Positions 1 to 7,791 are shown, counted from the stretch's first letter. The stretch: DNA of 27,725 bases from DASPTH01 sp035623515 (GCA_035623515.1 DASPTH010000062.1:1-27725), one strand, 5' to 3'. The notes: generated from the letters alone by a model not told the origin. Made by a program: numbers and translations.

Positions 1-585
1 CTCGACCTCGTGGGGATCCCGGGCCCGCGGCAGCGCCTCGACGAGTACCCGCACCAACTCTCGGGAGGGATGCGCCAACGGGCGATGATCGCCATCGCGC
101 TCGTGTGCGAGCCGCAGCTCTTGATCGCCGACGAACCCACGACGGCGCTCGACGTCACCGTTCAGGCGCAGATTCTCGACCTCTTCCGCAAGCTCCGCGA
201 CGAGTTGCACCTGAGTGTGCTCTTCGTCACCCACGACCTCGGTGTGGTCGCAGAGATCTGTGACCGCGTCGTCGTCATGTATGCCGGGCAGATCGTGGAG
301 CAGGGAACGATCGACGCGATCTTCTCGGCGCCCGCGCACCCGTACACCGAGGGGTTGCTCCGCGCCACCCCGCACGCGGGAGCACGCGGCGAGGAGCTGT
401 TCGTCATCCCCGGCACCGTGCCCCCTGCGTATCTCTTCCCCGCCGGGTGCCGTTTCGCGCCGCGTTGTCCGTACGCGCGTGACGAGTGTGCGTCCGCGCC
501 GATACCGCTGGTGCCGGTCTCCGGCGACGGCGTGCTCAGCCGCTGTCTGCGCGTCGGCGACCTCCACCTCGAAGGTGCGCGTTGA
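1..585 (+). CDS. Peptide ABC transporter ATP-binding protein, OppD/DppD type (5' truncated by window)
   Basis: This is the C-terminal part of an ATPase that powers uptake of oligopeptides or dipeptides through an inner-membrane permease. The reading frame is open from base 1. It shows the ABC signature LSGGMRQRAMIA, Walker B LLIADEPTTALDV, the H-loop FVTHDLGVV, and the OppD/F C-terminal extension with AHPYTEGLL followed by a cysteine cluster (GCRFAPRCPYARDEC). The Walker A region lies before the window. Its stop overlaps the start of the next ATPase gene, so the two are translationally coupled, as is usual for OppD-OppF pairs. The permease genes are presumably upstream and not visible. Substrate cannot be told from this end; nickel or other dipeptide-like ligands are possible. 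Confidence 0.95.
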   Translation, partial: LDLVGIPGPRQRLDEYPHQLSGGMRQRAMIAIALVCEPQLLIADEPTTALDVTVQAQILDLFRKLRDELHLSVLFVTHDLGVVAEICDRVVVMYAGQIVEQGTIDAIFSAPAHPYTEGLLRATPHAGARGEELFVIPGTVPPAYLFPAGCRFAPRCPYARDECASAPIPLVPVSGDGVLSRCLRVGDLHLEGAR

Positions 586-1673
586 CGGTGGGAGCGGAGT
601 ACCCGGGTGTTGGCACGGGAAGCAACGGCGACGCGCCGCCGGCGCCGCTCGTCCGGACGGTCGGCGTCACCAAGGCGTTCCCCATCGAGAGCCAGTTGTT
701 GCGCCGCACCGTCGGGACGGTCCTCGCGGTCGACCGCGTCGACTTCGAGCTCGCGGCCGGTCGCACGGTCGGGCTCGTCGGCGAGTCCGGATCGGGCAAG
801 TCGACGTTCGCACGCCTCGTCCTGCGCATCATCGAGCCGACCGCGGGCCAGGTCTGGGTGGACGGTGTCGACATCACGAAGCTGCAGGGCAAGGCCCTGC
901 GGAGTGTGCGCCGGAACGTGCAGGCCGTGTTCCAGGACCCGTACTCGTCGTTCGATCCCTCGGCGACGGTCGGCGACAGCATGCGTGAACCGCTCGAAGC
1001 CCACCTCGGACTGACACGCGCCGCCCAGCGTGTCCGCGTCGCCGAACTGCTCGACCTCGTCGGGCTCCCGGTCGAGTTCGCCGAGCGCTTCCCGAACGAG
1101 GTGTCGGGCGGCCAGCTCCAGCGCGCGGCCATCGCGCGCGCGCTCGGGGTGAGCCCGAAGCTGCTCGTGCTCGACGAGCCCGTCACGGCCCTCGACATGT
1201 CCACCCAGGCGCAGATCGTGAACCTGCTCGCCGACCTCCAGCGTGAGCTCGGCGTGGCCTACCTCCTGATCGCGCACGACCTCGCGATCGTGGCCCACGT
1301 CAGCGACACGATCGCGGTGATGTATCTCGGGCGCATCGTCGAGGTGGGACCGGCGGCCTCGGTCGAGGGAACGCCACGACATCCCTACACCGAGGCACTG
1401 CTCTCGGCCATCCCGGTCCCCAACCCGGCGCGCCAACGGGAGCGGCGCCGGATCATCCTCGAGGGCGACGTCCCGTCGCCGGCGAATCCCCCGACGGGGT
1501 GCCACTTCCACACCCGTTGCCCGTACGCGATGGACGTGTGCCGTCAGGAAGAGCCGCCGGCATTCGAGTGCGCCGACGGGACGACCGTCTTCTGCCATCT
1601 CCACACGAGCGGCCCGCAGCTCGCGGGCGCGTCGGTGGCCGAGGCGCGCGTTCGGCTCGGGAGTTGCGGCTGA
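582..1673 (+). CDS. Peptide ABC transporter ATP-binding protein, OppF/DppF type
   Basis: Second ATPase of the peptide importer, about 363 residues. Visible motifs are Walker A GESGSGKST, Q-loop VFQDPYSSFDP, signature VSGGQLQRAAIARAL, Walker B LLVLDEPVTALDM, H-loop LIAHDLAIV, and the OppD/F C-terminal domain with HPYTEALLSAIP and cysteine-containing GCHFHTRCPYAMDVC. I chose TTG at 582, which overlaps the preceding stop as TTGA. GTG at 588 is an alternative, and the frame is open further upstream but that part shadows the OppD gene. The pair functions as a cytoplasmic heterodimer on the permease. The gene runs into a hairpin-rich 106 bp gap and meets the binding-protein gene head-on, so the binding protein is transcribed separately. 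Confidence 0.93.
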   Translation: MTVGAEYPGVGTGSNGDAPPAPLVRTVGVTKAFPIESQLLRRTVGTVLAVDRVDFELAAGRTVGLVGESGSGKSTFARLVLRIIEPTAGQVWVDGVDITKLQGKALRSVRRNVQAVFQDPYSSFDPSATVGDSMREPLEAHLGLTRAAQRVRVAELLDLVGLPVEFAERFPNEVSGGQLQRAAIARALGVSPKLLVLDEPVTALDMSTQAQIVNLLADLQRELGVAYLLIAHDLAIVAHVSDTIAVMYLGRIVEVGPAASVEGTPRHPYTEALLSAIPVPNPARQRERRRIILEGDVPSPANPPTGCHFHTRCPYAMDVCRQEEPPAFECADGTTVFCHLHTSGPQLAGASVAEARVRLGSCG

Positions 1674-1706
1674 ATCGCCGCAACTCCTTTCCACATTCCC
1701 GCTCAT

Positions 1707-1721
1707 GGCGGCTTCGCCGCC
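1707..1721. terminator. GC hairpin between convergent genes
   Basis: A perfect 6 bp stem GGCGGC/GCCGCC with a TTC loop lies between the convergent oppF-like and binding-protein genes. No T-run follows on either strand, so a terminator role is inferred from position and symmetry only. Confidence 0.4.
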
Positions 1722-1733
1722 GGGCCGCTCGGG

Positions 1734-1779
1734 CCCCGCCTCACTGCTCGGCGGGTTACCCGCCTCGCAGCCGTTCGGC
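1734..1779. repeat. Hairpin repeat family, copy A
   Basis: Contains the near-perfect palindrome GGCGGGTTACCCGCC (1750-1764) followed by CTCGCAGCCGTTCGGC. Closely similar blocks occur at 11321-11352, 20626-20690 and, more diverged, 11148-11215. This copy abuts the stop codon of the binding-protein gene, just as the copy at 20626-20690 abuts the thiolase stop. Confidence 0.55.
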
Positions 1780-3345
1780 TCAGGTCGACGTCATGAACAG
1801 CTTCCAGATGAGGAGCGTGCCGCCCGGGTCGACGGACACGCCGCGCACCTGCGTGGCGTGAGCCAGCAGGACCGGGGTGCGGACCACGACGACCCACGGG
1901 AGCTGGTCCTGGACCACCTGCTGGACCACCTGCCACGGGGCTTTCGCCTCGGGCGACGTGCCGCCGACCTGGTCCAGTGTGCTCAGCGCCTGGTTGAACT
2001 GCGGAGTCCCGAAATGGCACCACGGGACGACCGCGTCCGACGGCAGGAAGTACTTGATGTTGCCGGCGTCACTCGGCAGCAGCAGCAGATCGGGGTTGTT
2101 GCGCTGCAAATCGGTGATGAAGTCGTCCTGCGACGAGGGGATGATCTGGACGTCGAAGCCCAGCGCCTTCAACTCCGACTGGATGATCTGTGACATCCGG
2201 TCGAGCCCCGGTCCCGCGGTGGTCACCATCAGCTTGACCTTGGTGCCCGGGGTGATGCCCGCGGCCTTGGCGAGCTGCTTCGCCTTGGCCTGGCTGTAGG
2301 GGTACTTGTTGTCGTAGGCCGCCGAGTAGAACGGCGACGACGTCGGGAACAGGCTCTCGGTGGGGAAGCCGGTACCGGACAGGCCGGCCTGGTTGATCGC
2401 CTTGCGGTCGATCCCGGTGGTGAGCGCCTTGCGCGCGCCGAGCGAGGCGAACGGGCCGTTCGTCGTGCACGGGAGGAGCACGTCCGAGTCGGTTGCCGGG
2501 AACGACGACACGGTGATGCCGGACGCGTTCTTGAGCGGCGGGTACTCCGCAAAGGAGATCTGGGCCATGTTGATCTGGCTCGTCTGAAGGCTCGCGACCG
2601 TCGGCGCGCCGGCTCCGGTCTGGATGAGGTCGATGCCGCCGAGTTGCTGCGTCTTCGGTTCCCAGTACCCGCTCCATCGGCGGAGTGAGATCTTCTGGTC
2701 GGGTGCGAACGACTTGAACGCGTACGGCCCGGCGCCGACCGGGTGCTCGTCGTACTGGTCGCCGTACTTCGCGACCGCCGCCGGTGACGGCACGGCACCC
2801 CACAGGGAGGTGAGGATGTTGTTCACGAAGCTGCCGGCCACGGCCGCCGACAGGTTCACCTGCACCTGGTTGGTGCCGACGGTCTGCACCGATGCAACCT
2901 TGCCCCACGTGGGCTCGGTCACGAGGGTCGTGGTCCGGGACCGGTCCCATCCTTCCTTCACCGCCTCGGGCGTGAAGTCGGTCCCGTCCTGGAACTTCAC
3001 GCCGGACCGGATCGTGACGAGCACCGTCTTCGGATCGGGCGTGGTCCACTTGGTCGCGAGCCCGGGAATCAGCTTCCCGTTCTCGTCGGTGCGGATGAAG
3101 AAGTCGTAGATCCCGAACATCCAGATCGGTGCCGAGAGATCTCCCAGGGATCCGCCGCCCGAGGCCACGTCGAAGCGCGGCCCGCCCTGCGATCCCAGAT
3201 CCGCGCCGTACTGCAGGATGCCCGACTTGTCCACGCCGCGGGGAGCCTGGCGTGGCGCCGCCATCGCCGGTTGGGTCGCCAGCGCCAAGGCGGCGGCCAC
3301 GACGGCGACGGCCACCGCGCGCGTTGCCCGGATGTGCTGCCTCAT
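1780..3345 (-). CDS. Extracellular peptide-binding protein of an ABC transporter (SBP family 5)
   Basis: A 521-residue family 5 solute-binding protein that would capture peptides or related ligands for the neighbouring ATPases. The start at 3345 gives a clear Sec signal peptide: basic MRQHIRATR, then an alanine/valine-rich hydrophobic run and a likely cleavage after PAMA. GAGGGGG lies 7-8 bases before the ATG. Family features include a Y-D-FFIRTDENGKLIPGLA segment near the mature N-terminus, the FTPEAVKEGWDRS region and GAGPYAFKSF. Length matches the family. No lipobox cysteine follows the signal sequence, which is odd for a Gram-positive importer because these proteins are usually lipid-anchored. 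The gene converges on oppF. It could alternatively bind a non-peptide ligand, since the family is broad. Confidence 0.93.
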   Translation of the reverse strand: MRQHIRATRAVAVAVVAAALALATQPAMAAPRQAPRGVDKSGILQYGADLGSQGGPRFDVASGGGSLGDLSAPIWMFGIYDFFIRTDENGKLIPGLATKWTTPDPKTVLVTIRSGVKFQDGTDFTPEAVKEGWDRSRTTTLVTEPTWGKVASVQTVGTNQVQVNLSAAVAGSFVNNILTSLWGAVPSPAAVAKYGDQYDEHPVGAGPYAFKSFAPDQKISLRRWSGYWEPKTQQLGGIDLIQTGAGAPTVASLQTSQINMAQISFAEYPPLKNASGITVSSFPATDSDVLLPCTTNGPFASLGARKALTTGIDRKAINQAGLSGTGFPTESLFPTSSPFYSAAYDNKYPYSQAKAKQLAKAAGITPGTKVKLMVTTAGPGLDRMSQIIQSELKALGFDVQIIPSSQDDFITDLQRNNPDLLLLPSDAGNIKYFLPSDAVVPWCHFGTPQFNQALSTLDQVGGTSPEAKAPWQVVQQVVQDQLPWVVVVRTPVLLAHATQVRGVSVDPGGTLLIWKLFMTST

Positions 3346-3409
3346 GTGTTCCCCCTCGGTCGCGCCCCGGTGCTCTCGGTGCAGGAGTACAGCACGTCGA
3401 GCCGTTTTG

Positions 3410-3421
3410 GGGCGATCGCCC
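3410..3421. promoter_or_regulatory. Palindrome GGGCGATCGCCC upstream of the binding-protein gene
   Basis: A perfect 12 bp palindrome, flanked as TTGG...CAA, lies about 65 bp before the binding-protein start in the 212 bp divergent gap shared with the methyltransferase. Position and symmetry suggest a transcription factor site; none is identified. Confidence 0.35.
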
Positions 3422-3557
3422 AATCTATCGGTCCGAGCGGCGCCGGTGCGGTCGCCTCCCCGGTGCGCCCCGGGCATCGCCGAGGGCACGCGAGTCGCCA
3501 TGGGGCGAGTGGAAAAATGAGCGTCGTGAGTCGGCGTCGCCGGTTCATGCTGGCGAG

Positions 3558-4313
3558 GTGCACGACGTCTCGTTCGGTCGAAGCTCAGTCGTGTACGACG
3601 TGCTGTGCGCCGCGGCCGGAAAGGATTACGCGGCCGAGGCCGCAGATCTCGATCGGGTGATCCAGGAGCTACGACCGGGGAGTCGCACGCTGTTGGATGT
3701 CGGGTGCGGAACCGGCACGCACCTCAGGTACCTGGCCGACGCCTACGACGTTGCGGGCCTCGACTGCTCGCCGCACATGCTCGCCGAAGCCGCGGCGCTC
3801 CTACCCGGGGTCCCCTTCGTCGCCGCGGACATGCGCAGCTTCGACCTCGGTCGTCGTTTCGACGCGGTGACGTGTCTCTTCAGCGCGATCGGCTACATGC
3901 CCTCGACCGACGACCTCGCCGACGCGATTCGGACGATGGCGCGCCACCTGAACCATCGCGGAGTCCTGGTGATCGACGGTTGGGTGCGTCCCGAGGCGTG
4001 GAACGATCCGGGCACGGTCCAGGCGGTGTCGGGACACGCGCCCGGAATCGCGGCAGCTCGAGTGATCCGCTCCTCTCGCGAAGACCGTCGAACGACCCTC
4101 GAGTTGCACTTCCTGATCGGGACGACCACCGGCGTCGAGCATCTCAGCGAGACCCACACACTCACGTTGTTCTCCGACGACGAGTACCGCGCCGCGCTCG
4201 ACCGCGCGGGGCTGACGACAGTGGATGTCGTCCCGAGCCCGCACCGAGACCGCGATCGGTACCTCGCGATGCTCGTCGACGGAGACGCTGCCGTGTCGAG
4301 CGAGCCGGGGTAA
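3558..4313 (+). CDS. SAM-dependent methyltransferase, class I
   Basis: About 251 residues with a Rossmann-fold methyltransferase core. Motif I is LLDVGCGTGTHL, followed by VAGLDCSPHMLAEA and FVAADMRSFDL, then FDAVTCLFSAIGYM. The segment VYDVLCAAAGKDYAAEAADL and the ending with LFSDDEYRAALDRAGL resemble the small-molecule/sugar N-methyltransferase group (DesVI/TylM1-like), but the substrate is not evident here. The start is uncertain: GTG 3558 has a GGCGAG just upstream, while GTG 3591 would begin at the conserved VYDV segment. It is oriented away from the binding-protein gene and is followed by a broken AMP-ligase fragment, so context does not define the role. Confidence 0.82.
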   Translation: MHDVSFGRSSVVYDVLCAAAGKDYAAEAADLDRVIQELRPGSRTLLDVGCGTGTHLRYLADAYDVAGLDCSPHMLAEAAALLPGVPFVAADMRSFDLGRRFDAVTCLFSAIGYMPSTDDLADAIRTMARHLNHRGVLVIDGWVRPEAWNDPGTVQAVSGHAPGIAAARVIRSSREDRRTTLELHFLIGTTTGVEHLSETHTLTLFSDDEYRAALDRAGLTTVDVVPSPHRDRDRYLAMLVDGDAAVSSEPG

Positions 4314-4372
4314 CGTCGCGTTCGTCTCGGAGATGGCCGATCGCGGTCTCGGGGGCTGGCGGGAGGGCCGCC

Positions 4373-4597
4373 GTGGGGGAGACGTCGTTCGGTTTCCCCG
4401 ACGACGACCTCGGCAACATCGCCTACGCACTGGTGGAACTGTCCGAACCGACGTCGGACGACGCGCTGTTCGCGCACCTGCATGAGCGACTCGCCGCCTA
4501 CAAGCTTCCGCGAAGGATCGAACGGGTCGACGAGCCCCTCCGCGACGACGCCGGAAAGGTCCGGCGATCCGCGCTGCGAGCAGCCCGGCTCACCTGA
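4373..4597 (+). pseudogene. C-terminal remnant of an AMP-forming acyl-CoA synthetase/ligase
   Basis: About 74 residues encode only the small C-terminal lid domain of the ANL superfamily. GFPDDDLGNIAYALV resembles the usual GxPDxxxGxxVxAxV, LHERLAAYKLPRRIERVDE resembles the helix and strand before the catalytic lysine, and DDAGKVRRSALR matches the A10-type TGKxxRxxLR element with its lysine. The large adenylating domain is missing; upstream sequence in this frame shows no ANL motif. A GTG at 4373 could start a short ORF, but a stand-alone lid domain would not be catalytic. I read it as a gene relic left by deletion. Confidence 0.62.
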
Positions 4598-4645
4598 CGG
4601 AACCGGGTGCCGGCGACAACCGCCCGTGACGAGAGGGACACCCCG

Positions 4646-5191
4646 CTACCGTCGAGTCGGGCATCGGGTCGTGCCGGGTCTCGTCGAACGCGACGTGCCA
4701 GTGCGGGGACGGCTCGGGCGGAAGCTCGAGGGCCGCGGGCTGATGACGGGGCGCTGCTCGAGCGTCAGGCCCGGTGCTCGATGCCAGCTCGCCAGGCGCT
4801 GATCGAGTTTCGATTCGAGGCGATGACGGACGAGCGCCGAGTCGGCGTACGCCGTCCGGAACTCTGCGCCCGCGATGACGTCGATGCTCATCTCCGTGCG
4901 GGCGACGATCGTGGCTGGTTCGCGGACCCGTCGGATCAGCCCGATCTCGCCGAAGGAATCACCGGCGGTGATCTGATCGATCTGCCGACCGCCGCGCCAC
5001 ACGTCCGCCACTCCGCCGAACACGATGACGAACTGCCCCTGACGCTGGCCCTCGCGCACGAGCACGGTCCCTGCGGCGACGCTGAGCCTGGCTGCCCCGC
5101 TGGAGACGCGGCGCAGTTCGGAGGGCGAACAGCCCTCGAACAGCGACAGCGCCCGGTACTCCGCGATTCGACTGTCCCCACGACCCCACAT
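4646..5191 (-). CDS. Cyclic nucleotide-binding domain protein without an obvious effector domain
   Basis: The first ~130 residues form a Crp/PKA-type cyclic nucleotide-binding domain: LSLFEGCSPSELRRVSS, VLVREGQRQGQFVIVFGGVADVW, and the phosphate-binding-cassette-like segment DSFGEIGLIRRVREPATIVA. The arginine expected in the cassette may be one of the R residues in RRVREPAT. No helix-turn-helix, kinase or channel part follows. The last ~40 residues are a Ser/Arg/Pro/Thr-rich tail that looks like out-of-frame sequence, so the natural end may have been lost by frameshift. The start has a strong ACGGAGGAA ribosome binding site. It diverges from a marR gene across 93 bp carrying palindromes, so the regulator probably controls it. 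Ligand (cAMP, cGMP or none) is unknown. Confidence 0.78.
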   Translation of the reverse strand: MWGRGDSRIAEYRALSLFEGCSPSELRRVSSGAARLSVAAGTVLVREGQRQGQFVIVFGGVADVWRGGRQIDQITAGDSFGEIGLIRRVREPATIVARTEMSIDVIAGAEFRTAYADSALVRHRLESKLDQRLASWHRAPGLTLEQRPVISPRPSSFRPSRPRTGTSRSTRPGTTRCPTRR

Positions 5192-5228
5192 GCTGCGTTC
5201 CTCCGTACGGGCTCGGTGGTATGCTCAA

Positions 5229-5261
5229 ATGGTTAGCCCGACCATTGGGTGACCCAACCAT
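5229..5261. promoter_or_regulatory. Candidate MarR operator(s) in divergent promoter
   Basis: Two overlapping symmetrical elements are visible. TTGGGTGACCCAA (5245-5257) is a perfect palindrome around a central G. ATGGTT (5229-5234) and AACCAT (5256-5261) form outer inverted arms, with a further ACCAT at 5241-5245. They sit between the cNMP-domain gene and the marR gene, the classic place for MarR autoregulation. Confidence 0.5.
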
Positions 5262-5284
5262 TGATACTACCACAGGAGCGCGCG

Positions 5285-5719
5285 ATGTCCAGTCGTGAAG
5301 ACGACGATCTGACGCGCGATGTGCTGCGCCACCTCAACGGCGTCGTTCGCGTCATGAAAGAGCACATCTCGGCACTGGCATCCGAGTTCGACCTGACGCT
5401 GTCGCAACTCGACGCGCTCAAGCACCTCGAGGAGCCGTGCTCGCAACGTGAGCTCGCGCACTGCCTGCACTTCGACGCCTCGAACGTCACCGACATCGTC
5501 GACCGGCTCGAGGAACGCGACTTGGTGAGTCGAACGATCGACCCTGACGATCGCCGCGTGCGGCGACTCGTGCTGACCGACAAAGGGGAGGCGGTGCGCC
5601 GCGAGCTCTTCGAGCGGGTCATCAGCCAGGCTCCACTCAACGCACTGAGCACGAACGACCAGGTCAGGCTGCGCAACCTGCTCGCCAAGATCGCACCGCC
5701 CCTCGAGCTGCCGTTCTGA
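5285..5719 (+). CDS. MarR family transcriptional regulator
   Basis: A 144-residue winged-helix repressor-type protein. Helices HLNGVVRVMKEHISALASEFDLTLSQLDAL lead into the recognition region CSQRELAHCLHFDASNVTDIVDRLEERDLV, then the wing SRTIDPDDRRVRRLVLTDKGEAV with the conserved DxRRxxxxLT pattern. The C-terminal dimerisation helix ends at LPF. ATG 5285 is preceded by AGGAG; an upstream in-frame start at 5249 would place the N-terminus inside the palindromes and is less likely. It probably binds those palindromes and represses itself and the divergent cNMP-domain gene. The effector ligand is unknown. Confidence 0.92.
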   Translation: MSSREDDDLTRDVLRHLNGVVRVMKEHISALASEFDLTLSQLDALKHLEEPCSQRELAHCLHFDASNVTDIVDRLEERDLVSRTIDPDDRRVRRLVLTDKGEAVRRELFERVISQAPLNALSTNDQVRLRNLLAKIAPPLELPF

Positions 5720-5808
5720 GGCCCTGTACGCGCCTTCTGTCGTCCGGCGACGGGCGCCCTCGCCAGAGTCGGGTCCGGGCCGTCAGGTGCAGCCTCGTCG
5801 GTTGACGC

Positions 5809-6879
5809 GTGCCATCCGCCTCGAAGGCAGCGGCGAGTTACGGTCGGGCGGTGTCGGGGGACGACGTCAAACCACCAGCTGACCTCGACCGCAGCCGACA
5901 TCTCGCCGCGCTGCACCAGGGATGGGCAACACAGCCGAGCGTCGTGGCGGCGGCGGTCGGCGAGGTCGCGAAGGCGCCGGTCCTGGCCGTCCGCCGGATT
6001 GTCGCGGGGGAGCAGAACGAGGTCTACGACGTCACGTTGGAGCGCGCTCCGTCCTTGATCGTGCGCATTTCGCATCGGGGGCCCGAGGCGCACGAGCGGG
6101 AGGCGTGGGTGATCGACCAGTGCGCCTCTCGGGGCATTCGCGCACCACGTGTCCAGGCTCTCCGTCGCGTCGAGGTCGGGAACGAGCGGCGATCCATCAT
6201 CGTGATGGAGAAGCTGCCGGGCGAGCGACTCTGCGACGTCAACCCCGACGAGCTCGACGTTCGCCGGGTGCTCGGAGAGGTTGGGGCTTGGTTGACGGAG
6301 CTGCACTCGATCCCGGTGCGAGGCTTCGGCTATCTCGACGGCTCCGGAGTAGGCAAGGTGGCGACGCTGGACGACTGGCTGGCCGGACTGACAACTGCGG
6401 GGCATGTGTTCGAGGAAGCTGGACGTTCCGTCGGACTCGGGGCGGCGACGATCCGAGGCTGGCTGGGTGAGATCGTCGATTCGTTCCGGGCGGCGCCCCC
6501 TCGCGTCGCCCTGATCCACAACGATCTGTTGGCCGATCACGTCTTGGTGCACGACGGGCACCTGTCGGGGATCATCGACTTCGGCGAGGTCGCGGCCGAA
6601 CCCGCAGCGAGCGACTTCGCCAAGTGGGACTTCTCGGAAGGCGAGCGCTTCCCGGTCGAGTGGATACAGGCCGGCTATGGCGACCCCTCGTTGTTCGACG
6701 CCACCAATGACCGCACCTACCGGGCGCTCTGGCTCGCGAACGGGCTCTGGCGCATGCGCTGGTACTACGAGACCGGCTTCCAGCCCGGCGTCGAAGCCGG
6801 CCGAAACCGACTCTTGAGCGAACCACGTCTGCAGCGGAGATCTGGTTCCGGCCATCGCGAAGACGGCGGCGGCTGTTGA
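5809..6879 (+). CDS. Aminoglycoside phosphotransferase/choline-kinase-fold protein
   Basis: About 356 residues of the APH/ChoK kinase-like fold. The N-lobe has RRIVAGEQNEVYDVTL with the ATP-lysine region replaced by LIVRISHRG, then EREAWVIDQCASRGIRAPRV and the hinge IIVMEKLPGERL. The catalytic loop reads LIHNDLLADHVLV and the metal-binding segment GIIDFGEVAAEPAASDFAKWDF. The family usually has HxDxxxxN; here the last residue is His, not Asn. In the fold lysine position an Arg appears. These changes suggest altered or lost kinase activity. The start is uncertain (GTG 5809 or GTG 5851), both with weak ribosome binding sites. Substrate could be a small alcohol, an antibiotic or a metabolite; the sequence does not decide. 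Confidence 0.8.
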   Translation: MPSASKAAASYGRAVSGDDVKPPADLDRSRHLAALHQGWATQPSVVAAAVGEVAKAPVLAVRRIVAGEQNEVYDVTLERAPSLIVRISHRGPEAHEREAWVIDQCASRGIRAPRVQALRRVEVGNERRSIIVMEKLPGERLCDVNPDELDVRRVLGEVGAWLTELHSIPVRGFGYLDGSGVGKVATLDDWLAGLTTAGHVFEEAGRSVGLGAATIRGWLGEIVDSFRAAPPRVALIHNDLLADHVLVHDGHLSGIIDFGEVAAEPAASDFAKWDFSEGERFPVEWIQAGYGDPSLFDATNDRTYRALWLANGLWRMRWYYETGFQPGVEAGRNRLLSEPRLQRRSGSGHREDGGGC

Positions 6880-6943
6880 CGCGATCGGCGTCACCAGTCG
6901 AGCTCGACACGTACTGACGACGAGGATCGCCACGATCGAGTCA

Positions 6944-7243
6944 TGTGCCCCTTACGGCGTCTGTCAGAAGCAAACCGGCACCCTCGCGCAGGTCATCGCG
7001 TACTTCGGCGAGCCGAACGTCTGCAACGGGGTCGAGATCGACGGCGTGGGGATCGCCGGCAGTGACGAGAACAGCGTGTCGCTCCACTTCTGCGGAACGT
7101 GCGGTTCCACCGTGTACCGGCTCCTCCGCCGAAGGGCGAAGCGCGAGCCGATATCGGGCATCGAAGGACACGGACGACGTTCCGACGATTCTGACTGGGT
7201 CGCGGGCACCGACAACGTCAGGAGTAGCACGTGGCCAAGCTGA
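6944..7243 (+). pseudogene. Remnant of a GFA/CENP-V family zinc enzyme
   Basis: The frame encodes VCQKQTGTLAQVIAYFGE, then SVSLHFCGTCGSTVYRLL. Both match the glutathione-dependent formaldehyde-activating (GFA) domain, where CxRxTGS and HFCPxCGSTVYW supply zinc ligands. The N-terminal zinc motif (GxCxCGxVxY) and the usual beginning are absent, and CxC is altered to CAPYGVC. The C-terminal strand region is replaced by unrelated basic sequence before a stop inside the next gene. No plausible start with a ribosome binding site is visible. I treat it as a decayed gene filling the gap between the APH-like gene and the reductase gene. Confidence 0.6.
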
Positions 7244-7791
7244 TCTACGTGTCGAACGTGTCGCTCGACGGGTTCATCGAGGACGAGCACGGCGGCTTCG
7301 GGTGGACCAATCCGGACGACGAGCAATTCGCGTTCATCACTGACCTCGTGCGCCCGGTCGGCACCTACCTCTACGGGCGGCGCTTGTACGAGACGATGGC
7401 CGTCTGGGAGACCGATCCCGCCCTGGCGGCTCAATCGGACCTCAGGGCTGAATTCGCAGACGTCTGGCAGGCGGCGGACAAGGTCGTCTACTCCACCTCT
7501 CTGGATGCAGTCTCGACCGCCAGGACTCGGCTCGAACGTTGTTTCGATCTGGACTCCATCCGTCGGATGAAGGACGCGGCCAGTCGTGACCTGACGGTGG
7601 GTGGCGCGAACCTCGCGGCGCACGCGTTCAGAGCCAGGCTGATCGATGAGTGCCACCTCTTCATCTGCCCCTCCGTCGTCGGTCGAGGCAAGCCATCGCT
7701 CCCGAGCCAACTGCGCGCCGAGCTCGAGCTACTCGACGAGCGCCGGTTCGACAACGGTGTCGTGTACGTCCGCCATCGCATCCTGATCTGA
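7231..7791 (+). CDS. Dihydrofolate reductase-like / RibD C-terminal domain protein
   Basis: A 186-residue protein of the RibD C-terminal (DHFR-like) superfamily, which holds NADPH-dependent reductases of uncertain substrate. The N-terminus LIYVSNVSLDGFIEDEHGGFGW is typical, followed by TYLYGRRLYETMAVWE. The later nucleotide-site segment DLTVGGANLAAHAFRARLIDECHLFICPSVVGRGKPSL has the conserved GGxxL and PVVxGxGxxLF-like pattern. GTG 7231 has AGGAGT 6 bases upstream. The gene stands alone after the GFA relic. The reaction is unknown; riboflavin synthesis proper is unlikely because the deaminase half is missing. Confidence 0.88.
   Translation: MAKLIYVSNVSLDGFIEDEHGGFGWTNPDDEQFAFITDLVRPVGTYLYGRRLYETMAVWETDPALAAQSDLRAEFADVWQAADKVVYSTSLDAVSTARTRLERCFDLDSIRRMKDAASRDLTVGGANLAAHAFRARLIDECHLFICPSVVGRGKPSLPSQLRAELELLDERRFDNGVVYVRHRILI

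Noticed and set aside
162..1706. Long minus-strand frame of 514 codons across the opp genes
   Set aside because: It shadows two clear ABC ATPases, has Arg/Asp/Glu-rich composition and no recognisable motif.
5233..6933. 566-codon minus-strand frame over marR and the APH-like gene
   Set aside because: Shadow of two recognised plus-strand genes; the protein is low in hydrophobic residues and has no domain.
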